Part shown: piece after piece, positions 9,527 through 18,621 of the stretch | Numbering within the stretch: the stretch's first letter is position 1 | Layout of the letters: every line of letters begins with the position of its first letter | NCBI GenBank assembly: GCA_945952315.1 | Contig: CAMFIE010000002.1 | Coordinates: 124,001-188,000, forward strand | From: an uncultured Rhizobium sp. | Lineage (GTDB): Bacteria > Pseudomonadota > Alphaproteobacteria > Rhizobiales > Rhizobiaceae | Direction: 5' to 3' | Length of the DNA stretch: 64,000 nt | Notes under the pieces: model-generated | Databases searched by the model: none | Told to the model about the DNA's origin: nothing | Seen by the model: the letters and a program-made list of their open reading frames with translations, nothing else | Translations under genes and position numbers: made by a program

Positions 9527-9555
9527 CTTGATTTTTGCCGGTGGAAACTCGATAT
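9527..9555 (+). promoter_or_regulatory. Putative heat-shock (sigma-32) promoter of grpE
   Basis: CTTGAT (9527-9532) and CGATAT (9550-9555) are separated by 17 nt, resembling the rhizobial sigma-32 pattern with a CTTG -35 element. It lies 17 nt after the hrcA stop and about 130 nt before grpE, giving grpE a promoter separate from hrcA. Confidence 0.45.
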
Positions 9556-9685
9556 CGGCGCTACAGGCGTTTTTGCCCAAAAGGCGAAAGCGTGCCCATC
9601 CCTTTTCAAGGCATGCTGCGAAAGGTCAGCCTCGCGGGCTGATGCGGCTGCCGGATCAAGATAAAGTTGAACATCGGAGAATGGC

Positions 9686-10300
9686 ATGACCGAAGAGACG
9701 AACAAGAACGGCCAGGACGCACCGGTTCAGGACAATCAGGACGCCGCCGCTGTTGACAACGGAGCCGAGCAGGCGACGGTCGATCCGACCGAGGCCCTGC
9801 GCGCGGAAAACAACGAATTGCGCGATCGGTTCCTCCGTCTTGCCGCGGAGATGGACAATCTGCGCCGCCGCACCGAGCGCGATGTGAAGGATGCCAAGTC
9901 TTATTCGGTTGCCGGTTTCGCGCGCGACATGCTGGCCGTTTCCGACAATCTCCGCCGTGCGCTGGATGCCATTCCTGCGGAAGCCCGCGCCAGTGCGGAG
10001 CAGGGGCTTTCTGCCCTGATCGAGGGCGTGGAAATGACCGAGCGCGCGATGCTGTCCGCGCTGGAGCGTCATGGCGTGAAGAAGATCGAGGCCGAAGGCG
10101 AGAAGTTCGACCCCAATTTCCATCAGGCCATGTTTGAGGTGCCGAACCCGAATGTGCCGAACAACACGGTGGTGCAGGTGGTGCAGGCCGGTTACGTGAT
10201 CGGCGAGCGCGTGCTGCGCCCGGCCATGGTGGGCGTGGCCAAGGGCGGCCCGAAGGATCAGCCTGCAGCCGCCTCTGCCGAAGCGGCTGACAAGGCCTGA
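9686..10300 (+). CDS. grpE: Nucleotide exchange factor GrpE
   Basis: A 204-residue co-chaperone that releases ADP from DnaK. An acidic low-complexity N-terminus of about 40 residues precedes the long coiled coil ([30 protein letters not shown]) and the C-terminal beta domain with [34 protein letters not shown], the family signature. It follows hrcA and ends at a very strong terminator. dnaK/dnaJ are not in the window. Confidence 0.97.
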   Translation: MTEETNKNGQDAPVQDNQDAAAVDNGAEQATVDPTEALRAENNELRDRFLRLAAEMDNLRRRTERDVKDAKSYSVAGFARDMLAVSDNLRRALDAIPAEARASAEQGLSALIEGVEMTERAMLSALERHGVKKIEAEGEKFDPNFHQAMFEVPNPNVPNNTVVQVVQAGYVIGERVLRPAMVGVAKGGPKDQPAAASAEAADKA

Positions 10301-10320
10301 ACACCGAACGACATTCCACG

Positions 10321-10350
10321 AAAAAACCCGGCTTCGAGCCGGGTTTTTTT
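10321..10350. terminator. Bidirectional terminator between grpE and ptsN
   Basis: AAAAAACCCGGCT and AGCCGGGTTTTTT form a 13-bp perfect stem with a 3-nt loop (TCG). A- and T-runs flank it, so it can end grpE on the plus strand and ptsN on the minus strand. Confidence 0.92.
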
Positions 10351-10375
10351 ATTGCCGTCTGTCTAGCCCTTGCAT

Positions 10376-10840
10376 TCAGGCAGGCATGCCCGCAGGCTCC
10401 TGGGTTAGGCAGGCATAAAGCGCCGAGGATGACTCCGTCGAACGCAGCTTGGCCACAAGGTCCGCGTCCCGGAACACGCGGGCAATGCGCGACAGGGCCT
10501 TGAGATGATCGGCGCCTGCCCCTTCAGGTGCAAGCAGCAGGAAAACGAGATCCACCGGCTGGTCATCGAGCGCCTCGAAATCCACGGGCGTTTCGAGGCG
10601 TGCAAAGACACCGGCGATGTTCTTCAGATGCGAGAGCTTCCCGTGCGGGATCGCAATGCCATTGCCGACGCCGGTCGAACCGAGACGCTCGCGTTGAAGC
10701 ACGACGTCGAAGATTTCGCGCTCGGGCAGGCCGGTGAGTTTCGCTGCACGCGCGGCGATTTCCTGAAGCACCTGCTTCTTGTTGTTGACCCGGAGCGCCG
10801 GAATGATCGCATCGTCCTGCAGCAGTTCTGCCAATGCCAT
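10376..10840 (-). CDS. ptsN: Nitrogen PTS EIIA protein PtsN
   Basis: A 154-residue phosphocarrier EIIA(Ntr) of the nitrogen-related phosphotransferase system, which receives phosphate from NPr and regulates potassium transport, stress kinases and nitrogen genes. The phosphorylatable histidine lies in GNGIAIPHGK, the conserved EIIA fructose/Ntr motif. An AAGGA site lies 8 nt before the ATG. It is last in the minus-strand run lptC-lptA-lptB-rpoN-hpf-ptsN, the common proteobacterial linkage of ptsN to rpoN and the hibernation factor. Confidence 0.96.
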   Translation of the reverse strand: MALAELLQDDAIIPALRVNNKKQVLQEIAARAAKLTGLPEREIFDVVLQRERLGSTGVGNGIAIPHGKLSHLKNIAGVFARLETPVDFEALDDQPVDLVFLLLAPEGAGADHLKALSRIARVFRDADLVAKLRSTESSSALYACLTQEPAGMPA

Positions 10841-10908
10841 GCTTTTGGTCCTTCTGCCGCCAGACCGGCCCGGGGCAGAACCTTTGTTCTGCCCTCAGGC
10901 CCTCTCAA

Positions 10909-11481
10909 TCAACCCTTGATGCTTGAGGCATCAATCCAGCCGATGTTTCCGTCCTGGCGACGGTATACGATATTGAGGTGGTCATTGCCCGGGCTACGGA
11001 ACATGAACACCGGTTCATCTGTCATATCGAGTGCCATCACGGCAGATGCAACAGACATGGTCTTCAATTTTTTCGTGCTCTCGGCCACGATGGCCGGAGC
11101 GAAGTTGTCCGGGATTTCCTCGTCCTCTTCCACGCCGGTATCCATCACCGTATAGGCGATTTCGGCCTGGCCATTGGCGGATCCCAGATGATGATCCTTC
11201 AGCTTGCGCTTGTAGCGGCGCAACCGCTTCTCGATCCGCTCGAAGGAGGCGTCGAAGGCCTGCTGCGGATCGTTGGCCTCACCTGCTGCATGCAGGTTCG
11301 CGCCGGAGTCGAGATGCAGACGGCAATCCGCCGAAAAGCGGGAACCGGACTTCTCGACAATCACTTGCCCCGAATAGCCGCCATCAAAATATTTCTTGAT
11401 GGCCTCCCCGATCTGGCTCTCGATCCGCTGACGGAACGCGTCGCCAATCTCCATATGCTTACCGGCTATACGTACGCTCAT
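10909..11481 (-). CDS. hpf: Ribosome hibernation promoting factor (long HPF)
   Basis: A 190-residue HPF/YfiA-type protein. The N-terminal ribosome-binding domain (MSVRIAGKHMEIGDAFRQRI to about residue 95) includes the basic helix RIEKRLRRYKRKLKDHH. The C-terminal domain after a linker (residues about 130-190, ending in NIVYRRQDGNIGWIDAS) is the dimerisation domain that makes this a long HPF, the form that can pair two 70S ribosomes into 100S without RMF. GGGGAG precedes the ATG. It sits between rpoN and ptsN. Confidence 0.95.
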   Translation of the reverse strand: MSVRIAGKHMEIGDAFRQRIESQIGEAIKKYFDGGYSGQVIVEKSGSRFSADCRLHLDSGANLHAAGEANDPQQAFDASFERIEKRLRRYKRKLKDHHLGSANGQAEIAYTVMDTGVEEDEEIPDNFAPAIVAESTKKLKTMSVASAVMALDMTDEPVFMFRSPGNDHLNIVYRRQDGNIGWIDASSIKG

Positions 11482-11706
11482 GGAACTCCCCTTCTACATG
11501 GTGATTTGCAAGGGTCAGTCTACGCCAGTCCCGATGCAGGTCCAAGCTTTTCGGCGGGTTGGGTGAAAAATCGCTTTCCTTCCCTGTTCCTTCGCGAACT
11601 GGTTGCAGAGGGCCACACACAGGCCGGATGGGGCGGGCTTCTACTCTTCGGGATGGCGGCTTGTCAATTGCAGGCGCATGGGCAGAAATACTTATCAACC
11701 GGCTGT

Positions 11707-13266
11707 TCAGCCGACCCGGCCGATGGCGAGACGTGCCTGGGCCTGCTTCTCCCGTCGGCGTTGCACGGACGAGGCGATGTTCATCGCTTCCCGGTATTTT
11801 GCAACCGTACGGCGTGCGAGCTGGATGCCGGCCTTTGCCAGAAGATCGACAATGTCATCGTCGGAGAGAATGGAGGCCGGGCTTTCCTCGGCGATCATCG
11901 CCCGGATGCGGTTGCGCACGGCTTCGGCCGAATGGCTGTCGCCGCCCTCGACGCTCGCGATCGACACCGTGAAGAAGTACTTGAGTTCGAACACGCCCCG
12001 CGGTGTTTCCATGTATTTGCTCGAGGTCACCCGGCTGACGGTCGATTCATGCACGCCGATGGCATCGGCAACCGCCTTCAGGGTCAGTGGCCGAAGATGA
12101 TCCACGCCATGGAGCAGGAAGGCATCCTGCTGACGCACGATTTCTTCCGCCACTTTCAAAATGGTGCGCGCCCGCTGATCGAGACTGCGCACCAGCCAGT
12201 TTGCCGATTGCATGCAATTGGACAGGAATGCCTGATCCTCGGGCGCTTTCGGCCCCTTTGCCGATACGGTGCGATGATAGGTCTGGTTGATCAGCACGCG
12301 CGGCATGGCTGCCGGGTTCAGGTCCACCAGCCAGTGACCGTCGCTGCCGGGCCGCACGATCACATCGGAAAGAACGCTCTCGGCCATGCCATGTCCAAAA
12401 CCGGTTCCGGGCTTCGGATTGAGCTTGCGGATCTCGGCGAGCATCGCCAGCAGGTCTTCCTCGCTCGCCCGGCAGATCCGCTTCAGCGACTGGAAATCCC
12501 GCTTGCCGAGCAGATCGAGATGCTCAAGCAGAAGCGCCATCATCGGATCCAGCCGGTTCTTCTGCTTCAGCTGGATGGCAAGGCATTCGGACAATGTGCG
12601 GGCAAAGACACCGGGCGGATCAAGCATCTGCAGGCGCTCCAGCACCGCATCCGCCTCGCCCGGCCCGAGTGTCAGCTTCTCTTCGAGGTCTTTCACGGCA
12701 AGCGCGTCGATATAGCCGGTCTCTTCGAGAAGGGCGGTCATGGCTTCCGCGACTTTCCGCGCCCGGGTTTCCTGAAAGACGAAAGGCAGCTGCGCTGTCA
12801 CATGATCGTGGAGCGAGACGGGGCCGGTGCTGAAGTCATCCGGCTCGAAGCCTTCGCCCGAGCCGTGCGCCGCTTGCGATTTCCAGCTTTCCGAAAGGTC
12901 GGCACTTGCCGGGCGAAGGCCTGTTTCCTCGCCCGCGTCATGGCCTGAAAAATTGGTGTCGAGGCCCTGTTCGAGGCTGGAGAGCCGGCCGGTGTTTTCG
13001 CTCTCGTACCAGTCGCCGGAAAGATCACCCGTTTCCGTCAGCAGCAGATGGGCTGTCTCCTCCCGGCCCTCGTCTTGAATTGCGGGATCGTCATCCTCGG
13101 TCTCGGAACCGGCCATTTCCAGAAGCGGGTTCTTTTCCACTTCCGCGCCGATGAAGGCCAGCAATTCCGCATAGGGCATCTGCAGCAGCTGGATCGACTG
13201 CATCAGCTGCGGCGTCATGACCAGTGACTGGCTCTGGCGCTGGGAAAGGCTGGCGGATAATCCCAT
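11707..13266 (-). CDS. rpoN: RNA polymerase sigma-54 factor RpoN
   Basis: A 519-residue sigma-54 factor directing transcription of nitrogen-assimilation and other enhancer-dependent genes. Region I is the glutamine-rich QRQSQSLVMTPQLMQSIQLLQ; an acidic region II follows. The RpoN box in the C-terminus reads ARRTVAKYREAMNI and the upstream helix-turn-helix contains ADAIGVHESTVSRVTSSKYM. Start 13266 (MGLSASLSQ) matches the family; the frame extends 33 codons further without support. A 225-bp spacer separates its end from hpf and must contain the hpf promoter. Confidence 0.97.
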   Translation of the reverse strand: MGLSASLSQRQSQSLVMTPQLMQSIQLLQMPYAELLAFIGAEVEKNPLLEMAGSETEDDDPAIQDEGREETAHLLLTETGDLSGDWYESENTGRLSSLEQGLDTNFSGHDAGEETGLRPASADLSESWKSQAAHGSGEGFEPDDFSTGPVSLHDHVTAQLPFVFQETRARKVAEAMTALLEETGYIDALAVKDLEEKLTLGPGEADAVLERLQMLDPPGVFARTLSECLAIQLKQKNRLDPMMALLLEHLDLLGKRDFQSLKRICRASEEDLLAMLAEIRKLNPKPGTGFGHGMAESVLSDVIVRPGSDGHWLVDLNPAAMPRVLINQTYHRTVSAKGPKAPEDQAFLSNCMQSANWLVRSLDQRARTILKVAEEIVRQQDAFLLHGVDHLRPLTLKAVADAIGVHESTVSRVTSSKYMETPRGVFELKYFFTVSIASVEGGDSHSAEAVRNRIRAMIAEESPASILSDDDIVDLLAKAGIQLARRTVAKYREAMNIASSVQRRREKQAQARLAIGRVG

Positions 13267-13396
13267 GGCGGCGGTTTCGGCTCCCTGTGCCGATCGCGCG
13301 CACCTTGGGCGAAACCGGCTGTCTGAAACTGGCCCGAAAATTGCTTGTTTTTCTTCCCCGGTCAATCACTGCCTAGGGATTAAGGTAAATCGCCGG

Positions 13397-14194
13397 TCAG
13401 AGGCTGAAATTGTCGCCGAGATAGAGGCGGCGCACATCCGGATTGTTGATGATGTCATCGGCCCTGCCATGGGTCAGCACTTCGCCCGCATGGATAATAT
13501 AGGCGCGGTCGATCAGCCCCAGCGTTTCGCGCACATTGTGATCGGTAATCAGAACGCCGATGCCGCGCGCCGTCAGATGCCGCACAAGGTTCTGGATATC
13601 GGCAACCGAAATCGGATCGACGCCCGCAAAGGGCTCGTCGAGCAGCATGAAGGTCGGATCGGAGGCCAGCGCTCGGGCAATCTCGAGCCGCCGCCGTTCG
13701 CCGCCGGAAAGCGCCACGGCCGGGGATTTGCGCAGCCTTGCGATATGAAACTCCTCGAGCAGCGAATCGAGTTTCATTGCCCGCTCCTTGCGGGAGGAAA
13801 CATGGACTTCCAGCACGGCATTGATGTTCTGCTCGACGGTCAGTCCGCGAAAGATCGAGGCTTCCTGTGGCAGATAGCCGACGCCGAGCCGGGCGCGGCG
13901 ATACATCGGCATGTTTGTCACATCGCGGCCATTGAGATGGATCGTACCCTGATCCACGGGCACGAGACCGGTGATCATGTAGAAGCAGGTGGTCTTGCCA
14001 GCCCCGTTCGGTCCGAGAAGGCCGACGGCCTCGCCCCGGCGCACCACCAGCGATGCGCCATTCACCACCCGGCGGGCGCGATAGGTCTTTGTCAGACCAC
14101 GCGCAATCAGCGTGCCGTCATAGCGGGACAGGTCGGTTGGCTTTTCGGCAGCGGCTGTGGAGGGTTCGGACAGGCCGGAGATTTCGCGGGACAC
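13397..14194 (-). CDS. lptB: Lipopolysaccharide export ABC transporter ATP-binding protein LptB
   Basis: A 265-residue cytoplasmic ATPase that powers extraction of LPS from the inner membrane with LptFG. Walker A is GPNGAGKTT, the signature is LSGGERRR, and Walker B is FMLLDEPFAGVDP followed by the H-loop ITDHNVRE. The first 25 residues are an extension over enteric LptB. The predicted start at 14194 is GTG; a downstream start is possible. It sits 15 nt from the end of lptA in the lptC-lptA-lptB run. Confidence 0.96.
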   Translation of the reverse strand: MSREISGLSEPSTAAAEKPTDLSRYDGTLIARGLTKTYRARRVVNGASLVVRRGEAVGLLGPNGAGKTTCFYMITGLVPVDQGTIHLNGRDVTNMPMYRRARLGVGYLPQEASIFRGLTVEQNINAVLEVHVSSRKERAMKLDSLLEEFHIARLRKSPAVALSGGERRRLEIARALASDPTFMLLDEPFAGVDPISVADIQNLVRHLTARGIGVLITDHNVRETLGLIDRAYIIHAGEVLTHGRADDIINNPDVRRLYLGDNFSL

Positions 14195-14209
14195 GGTTAT
14201 CGACTGGCC

Positions 14210-14782
14210 TCAATTGGTCTTCTGGCTCTTCGGATCAAGCTGGATGCGCACGCGCCCCCCACAGGCTTCCAGCCGCGCCTCGCCGGTATTGGCATGAACC
14301 GTCAGCTTGCAGCCGACGAAAACATTCTTGTCGTCGGACAGCACCACCTGCTTGCCGGACAAAACAAAGACCTGGGTGGCCATCACGAAATTGCCGGTAT
14401 CGCCGGTTGCCTGCTGGGTGCCGGAATTGAGCAGCACGCCATCGGAAAGGTCGATGCTCTCGATATCCGTATTGCCCGACGTCATCGACTTGCCGCCGCT
14501 TTTGTAATGCACGACCATGTGCCCGGCCTTCAGCGCGGTGGAGCCCTGCAGCACGCTGACATTGCCGGAAAAGATCGCCATCTTTTCCTGTTCCTTGATC
14601 TGCAGCTGATCGCTTTCGATCTGGATCGGCTGGTCATTGGAAAGCTTCAGACCCTCCATCTGGCTTGTCGTGCCCTTTGCCTGCGCGGCCACGAGCGCCG
14701 GGACGAGAAGAAGGCCAGCCAGAAGGGTTGCGGAGGAAAGCATGTGTCGCGGCATTTTCAGCACCATGGCGAGGACTTTCAT
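14210..14782 (-). CDS. lptA: Lipopolysaccharide transport periplasmic protein LptA (OstA-like)
   Basis: A 190-residue periplasmic protein of the OstA/LptA fold that forms the bridge carrying LPS across the periplasm. A Sec signal peptide (residues about 1-34, hydrophobic core ATLLAGLLLVPALVA, likely cut after AQA) precedes the beta-jellyroll with IQIESDQLQIKEQEKMAIFSG. The ATG overlaps the lptC stop as ATGA (14779-14782), showing translational coupling. A later in-frame ATG (MPRHML) is a less likely alternative. Confidence 0.93.
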   Translation of the reverse strand: MKVLAMVLKMPRHMLSSATLLAGLLLVPALVAAQAKGTTSQMEGLKLSNDQPIQIESDQLQIKEQEKMAIFSGNVSVLQGSTALKAGHMVVHYKSGGKSMTSGNTDIESIDLSDGVLLNSGTQQATGDTGNFVMATQVFVLSGKQVVLSDDKNVFVGCKLTVHANTGEARLEACGGRVRIQLDPKSQKTN

Positions 14783-15444
14783 TTTTGCAACTTGTGCACG
14801 GCATCGGCTTCGATCGAAACCCTGACCCTGCCCGAAAATAGGATGGTTCGCCCCTTATCCGTCATCTTCATGCTTTGGGCAATAATGGAGGCGGACTTTG
14901 TGGAGATGGAAACCGGATCATCGGTCTGCATCTTGCCCGCCTTCACATCGAGCTTTGCGGACTGGAACTTCGCCTCGATCCCGGAAGAAAGGTTGATGGT
15001 GAAGGGCGCTGTCATTTCCAGGTTGTCGACGGCGCGGTTATAAAGCGCCTCGACAGCCGTAATCGAGGCCAGCACATCGGCAGACATCGGCACAGAAGCG
15101 CGGATCTTCTGCAGCGTGATCAGGTCGGGACGTTTGATATCCTGCAGCGCCCGCTCGGCCAGCATGGAATAGGATATGCCATCGGCATTGCGGCCAGAAA
15201 CGGCAGGCTTTTCCATCACCAGCTTGCCATCCTCGATTTTCACCCCGCCGATCACCAGATTTTCCGGCAGATAGGTGCGGATGATCGACACCGAAATGAA
15301 GGCAAGCGAAATCAGAAGCGCCAGGACCGGCAGCAGGATTTTCAGCCGCTTCACCCGGCGCGAATGGGCCATTGCCGCGTCATAGGCGCGGGGAAATCGG
15401 TTCGCAGTCTCTGGTATGGGCGAAAACGCCGTCGATACGTTCAC
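14779..15444 (-). CDS. lptC: LPS export protein LptC
   Basis: A 221-residue bitopic inner-membrane protein that joins the LptBFG ATPase to LptA. One transmembrane helix lies near residues 39-57 (LKILLPVLALLISLAFISV), followed by the periplasmic LptC jellyroll with KMTDKGRTILFSGRVRVSIEA near the end. Sequence similarity to LptC is weak outside this pattern, so position beside lptA-lptB carries weight. The GTG at 15444 has AGGA about 9 nt upstream; an ATG at 15300s would lose the N-terminal basic segment and the frame extends to 15516. Confidence 0.85.
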   Translation of the reverse strand: MNVSTAFSPIPETANRFPRAYDAAMAHSRRVKRLKILLPVLALLISLAFISVSIIRTYLPENLVIGGVKIEDGKLVMEKPAVSGRNADGISYSMLAERALQDIKRPDLITLQKIRASVPMSADVLASITAVEALYNRAVDNLEMTAPFTINLSSGIEAKFQSAKLDVKAGKMQTDDPVSISTKSASIIAQSMKMTDKGRTILFSGRVRVSIEADAVHKLQK

Positions 15445-15594
15445 GAATTCGGGTCCTGTTCGAATGCGACACACCCTTTGCCTGACAATAGTGGAAAAAT
15501 AAAGCGGGAGAGCCACGTTTCGTTATGCTACCAGATCAGCAGCGCAATCCAATTGCGAATCCGATTATCGCTTATGCATGCAGGGACACTTGGT

Positions 15595-16548
15595 ATGATG
15601 GACGCTTCCTCGATTACGGACCGCCGCCGCTTGCGGCGCAAAGTCACGTTCTGGCGGGTGATGGCCTTTCTGTTTTTCGCAGGCCTCGTGCTTGCGCTTT
15701 ACAGCTTTTTCGGACCGGGTGGCATCGAAAAGAACCGCCCGCAGATCGCCAGGGTCGCTGTCGATGGTCTGATCCAGGACGATCAGGAGCTGCTCGACAG
15801 GCTGAAGGATATCGAAAAGAACGAGGCGGTGAAGGGTGTGATCGTGTCGATCTCATCCCCCGGCGGCACGACATATGGCGGCGAGCGCATCTTCAAGGCG
15901 ATCCGCGCGATCTCGGCGAAAAAACCGGTTGTGTCCGACGTGCGCACGCTTGCGGCCTCTGCCGGTTACATGGTCGCCGTCGCAGGCGATACGATCATTG
16001 CCGGTGACAGCTCGATCACCGGTTCGATCGGCGTGATCTTCCAGTATCCGCAAGCAAAGCCGCTGCTCGACAAGATCGGCGTTTCGCTGGAAGAGATCAA
16101 ATCGTCCCCGATGAAGGCCGAACCCTCGCCTTTCCATGCTCCGCCGGAAGAAGCCAAGGTCATGATCCGGCAGATGGTGGAGGACAGCTACAACTGGTTC
16201 GTCGATCTGGTGGCCGACCGCCGCAAGATGGCGCGGGCCGAAGTGCTCGCGCTTGCCGATGGCCGTATCCTCACCGGGCGGCAGGCGCTTGCGGCCAAGC
16301 TTGTCGACAAGATTGGCGGCGAGGACGAGATCCGCGCCTATTTCAAGAGCCGGGGTGTGGACGATACGCTCGACATCGTCGACTGGAAGCCGGAGCCGAA
16401 AGAAGGCCTGTTCGGCCTTGCCGGGATGGCGCCCGTGGTGCTGAAGGGGCTTGGGCTGGAAAAATGGCTTCCTTTTGGGGAAAGTGCGCGCCAGATCAGC
16501 GGAAAGTTGTTCCTTGACGGTCTTGTGTCTGTTTGGCAGGTTGATTAA
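15595..16548 (+). CDS. sppA: Signal peptide peptidase SppA, S49 family
   Basis: A 317-residue membrane-anchored serine protease of the short (36K-type) SppA class that degrades cleaved signal peptides. One N-terminal membrane helix (FWRVMAFLFFAGLVLALYSF) is followed by the catalytic core. The Ser nucleophile lies in TLAASAGYMVAVAG and the catalytic Lys in SSPMKAEPSPF. Start is ATG 15595 or the next codon; AGGGA lies about 9 nt before. It is divergent from lptC and followed by ihfB, as in many rhizobia. Confidence 0.94.
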   Translation: MMDASSITDRRRLRRKVTFWRVMAFLFFAGLVLALYSFFGPGGIEKNRPQIARVAVDGLIQDDQELLDRLKDIEKNEAVKGVIVSISSPGGTTYGGERIFKAIRAISAKKPVVSDVRTLAASAGYMVAVAGDTIIAGDSSITGSIGVIFQYPQAKPLLDKIGVSLEEIKSSPMKAEPSPFHAPPEEAKVMIRQMVEDSYNWFVDLVADRRKMARAEVLALADGRILTGRQALAAKLVDKIGGEDEIRAYFKSRGVDDTLDIVDWKPEPKEGLFGLAGMAPVVLKGLGLEKWLPFGESARQISGKLFLDGLVSVWQVD

Positions 16549-16584
16549 CGTTGCAGTCAAACAGGTTCCTGCGGGGGGAAAGAC

Positions 16585-16890
16585 GTGATCAAATCGGAAT
16601 TGGTGCAGATTGTTGCGGCGCGTAACCCGCACCTCTATCACCGGGATGTCGAAAATATCGTCAATGCGGTACTCGATGAAATCACCGATGCCCTGGCTGC
16701 GGGAAACCGGGTTGAGTTGCGTGGTTTCGGCGCTTTTTCCGTGAAGAACCGTCCGTCGCGTTCGGGCCGCAATCCGCGGACCGGCGACAGCGTCTTTGTC
16801 GAGGAAAAGTGGGTGCCGTTCTTCAAGACCGGCAAGGAGCTGCGCGAGCGGCTGAACCCCGGCCAGCCGGATGATGGCGATTCCGACTGA
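16585..16890 (+). CDS. ihfB: Integration host factor subunit beta
   Basis: A 101-residue DNA-bending protein of the HU/IHF family, partner of IHF alpha. It begins (V)[25 protein letters not shown] and carries the DNA-intercalating arm with RNPRTGD, where the proline inserts into DNA. The start is GTG 16585 with a GGGGGGAAAG site. IHF assists sigma-54 promoters, so its proximity to rpoN is notable though not evidence of co-regulation. Confidence 0.96.
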   Translation: MIKSELVQIVAARNPHLYHRDVENIVNAVLDEITDALAAGNRVELRGFGAFSVKNRPSRSGRNPRTGDSVFVEEKWVPFFKTGKELRERLNPGQPDDGDSD

Positions 16891-16919
16891 CCGGTCTGAC
16901 CGGTTTCCATCCGGGGCGG

Positions 16920-16949
16920 CATGCCGCAGGTGATCCGCCTTGCGGCATG
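16920..16949. repeat. Hairpin between ihfB and lapA
   Basis: CATGCCGCA (16920-16928) and TGCGGCATG (16941-16949) form a perfect 9-bp stem with a 12-nt loop. No T-run follows, so it is not a standard terminator; it may slow decay of the ihfB message or reduce read-through. Confidence 0.45.
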
Positions 16950-17023
16950 GTGCTCGAAACCCTATCACGGGCAAAGGCGTCAAAGCGCCTGTACCAGTCA
17001 ACAGTCCGTTGCGGGAGAGGGCC

Positions 17024-17365
17024 ATGTTTCGCAAGATCATCAATTTCGTCATCCTTCTGCCGCTGGCGGTGGTGCTGATCCTGCTGTCGGTTGCAAACCG
17101 GAATTCCGTGACGCTGGCGCTCAATCCCTTCCGTCCGGAAGACAGCGTGCTCTCGCTCCATGCTCCGTTCTTCGTCTTCCTGTTTCTGGCGCTGATGATC
17201 GGGATCCTGCTCGGATCTGCCGCCACCTGGCTGGCGCAGGGCAAATATCGCAAACAGGCGCGCAGCCTGGTCGAAGACCAGATGAAATGGCAGAACAAGG
17301 CACCGGCGGCGCCCAGACCGGCTAATCCGGCGCCTACTTCCGGTATTCGCCAGATCGAGGCCTGA
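17024..17365 (+). CDS. LapA-domain (DUF1049) inner-membrane protein
   Basis: A 113-residue membrane protein with two transmembrane helices (about residues 4-22 and 44-68; ILLPLAVVLILLSVANR and FFVFLFLALMIGILLGS) and a short Pro/Ala-rich cytosolic tail. The VANRNSVTLALNPF stretch after helix 1 is typical of the LapA_dom family, which in E. coli includes YciS (LapA), linked to LPS assembly. Function in this organism is not established. GGGAGAGG lies just before ATG 17024; the upstream frame is not used. Confidence 0.85.
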   Translation: MFRKIINFVILLPLAVVLILLSVANRNSVTLALNPFRPEDSVLSLHAPFFVFLFLALMIGILLGSAATWLAQGKYRKQARSLVEDQMKWQNKAPAAPRPANPAPTSGIRQIEA

Positions 17366-17469
17366 TCCACCAAGCGCAGCGATTAACAGCGGCAATTGGC
17401 CCGAAAGCGCTTTTGTCCGCGCTTTGCGGATGCTATGGCCGGGCAAAGACTGAAGGAAAGTTCACGCGC

Positions 17470-18621
17470 GTGAGAAGCAAGGATCGGCGGCCCGGCTCCC
17501 GGCCGCAGGACAGGGATGCAAAAGCAAGGCCCGGTGCAAAGCCGAAGGGCAATGCCCGCGCGGCCGGAAACCGGCCCGGCGAGCAACGGCGGTCAGACGG
17601 GGCTGAAACCAAGGCCGCCTTTCGCAAATCCGCTTCCCGCGAAACACCCCGCATGGCTGATGCCGAGGCGGCTTTGCCCGCCCGGACACTGAAGACCCGC
17701 AGCGGCGAGCGCCCAACCGAGCGCGTGCCGGTCATTCTCGAAACACCGGGTGCGGGTGATTTTCACCTGATCGACAGCGGTAACCAGCTGAAGCTCGAGC
17801 AGTATGGCGATGTGCGGATCGTGCGGCCGGAAGGGCAGGCCCTGTGGACGCCGTCGCTCGCCCCGCATGTCTGGGAAAAGGTGGATGCCGTCTTTACCGG
17901 CGACACGGACGAGGAGGGTACGGGGCGCTGGCGCTTTCCACTGAACGCACTTGGCGAGACCTGGCCGCTCAATCTGCTGGACGTGGATTTCCATGGCCGC
18001 TTCACCTCGTTCCGCCATGTGGGCGTGTTTCCGGAACAGATCGTGCACTGGAGCTGGATGAAGAACGAGATCGAAAAGGCGGGGCGGCCTCTGAAGGTGC
18101 TGAACCTGTTCGGCTATACCGGCGTTGCCTCGCTGGTTGCAGCCCGGGCCGGGGCTGAGGTCACCCATGTGGATGCCTCCAAGAAGGCTATCGGCTGGGG
18201 CCGCGAAAACCAGCAGCTGAGCCGTCTTGACCGGGCGCCGATCCGCTGGATTTGCGAGGACGCGATGAAATTCATCCAGCGGGAGGAGCGTCGCGGCAGT
18301 CGCTACGACATCATCCTGACCGATCCGCCGAAATTCGGCCGTGGCCCGAATGGCGAGGTCTGGCACCTGTTCGACCATCTGCCGGTGATGCTCGATATCT
18401 GCCGCGAGCTTCTGTCGAAGGAGGCGCGCGGGCTCGTGCTCACGGCCTATTCGATCCGGGCAAGCTTCTATTCCATCCATGAGCTGATGCGCGAAATCAT
18501 GCGCGGCGCCGGCGGCGTGGTGGAATCGGGCGAGCTGGTGATCCGCGAAACCGGTCTTTCCGGCGATGAACGGGGCCGCGCCCTTTCCACCTCCCTTTTC
18601 AGCCGATGGGTGCCGAAATGA
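17470..18621 (+). CDS. Class I SAM-dependent rRNA methyltransferase, RlmI/RlmK-like
   Basis: A 383-residue probable RNA cytosine methyltransferase. The first roughly 85 residues are basic, Arg/Gly/Pro/Ala-rich and probably disordered (KDRRPGSRPQDRDAKARPGA). The SAM fold follows: motif I LNLFGYTGVASLVAARAGA, acidic loop HVDASKKAIGWG, and catalytic motif ILTDPPKFGRG. It belongs to the Methyltrans_SAM family that includes RlmI and RlmK; the target is unknown. GTG 17470 is chosen because AAGGAAAG lies 9 nt upstream; an ATG-type start further up is possible. It overlaps the next gene by ATGA. Confidence 0.87.
   Translation: MRSKDRRPGSRPQDRDAKARPGAKPKGNARAAGNRPGEQRRSDGAETKAAFRKSASRETPRMADAEAALPARTLKTRSGERPTERVPVILETPGAGDFHLIDSGNQLKLEQYGDVRIVRPEGQALWTPSLAPHVWEKVDAVFTGDTDEEGTGRWRFPLNALGETWPLNLLDVDFHGRFTSFRHVGVFPEQIVHWSWMKNEIEKAGRPLKVLNLFGYTGVASLVAARAGAEVTHVDASKKAIGWGRENQQLSRLDRAPIRWICEDAMKFIQREERRGSRYDIILTDPPKFGRGPNGEVWHLFDHLPVMLDICRELLSKEARGLVLTAYSIRASFYSIHELMREIMRGAGGVVESGELVIRETGLSGDERGRALSTSLFSRWVPK

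Noticed and set aside
10978-12948. 656-codon plus-strand open frame over hpf and rpoN
   Set aside because: It is the antisense shadow of two well-supported genes and has no recognisable domain.
13217-15043. 608-codon plus-strand open frame over the lpt operon
   Set aside because: Antisense to lptB, lptA and lptC, all recognised by motif or context.
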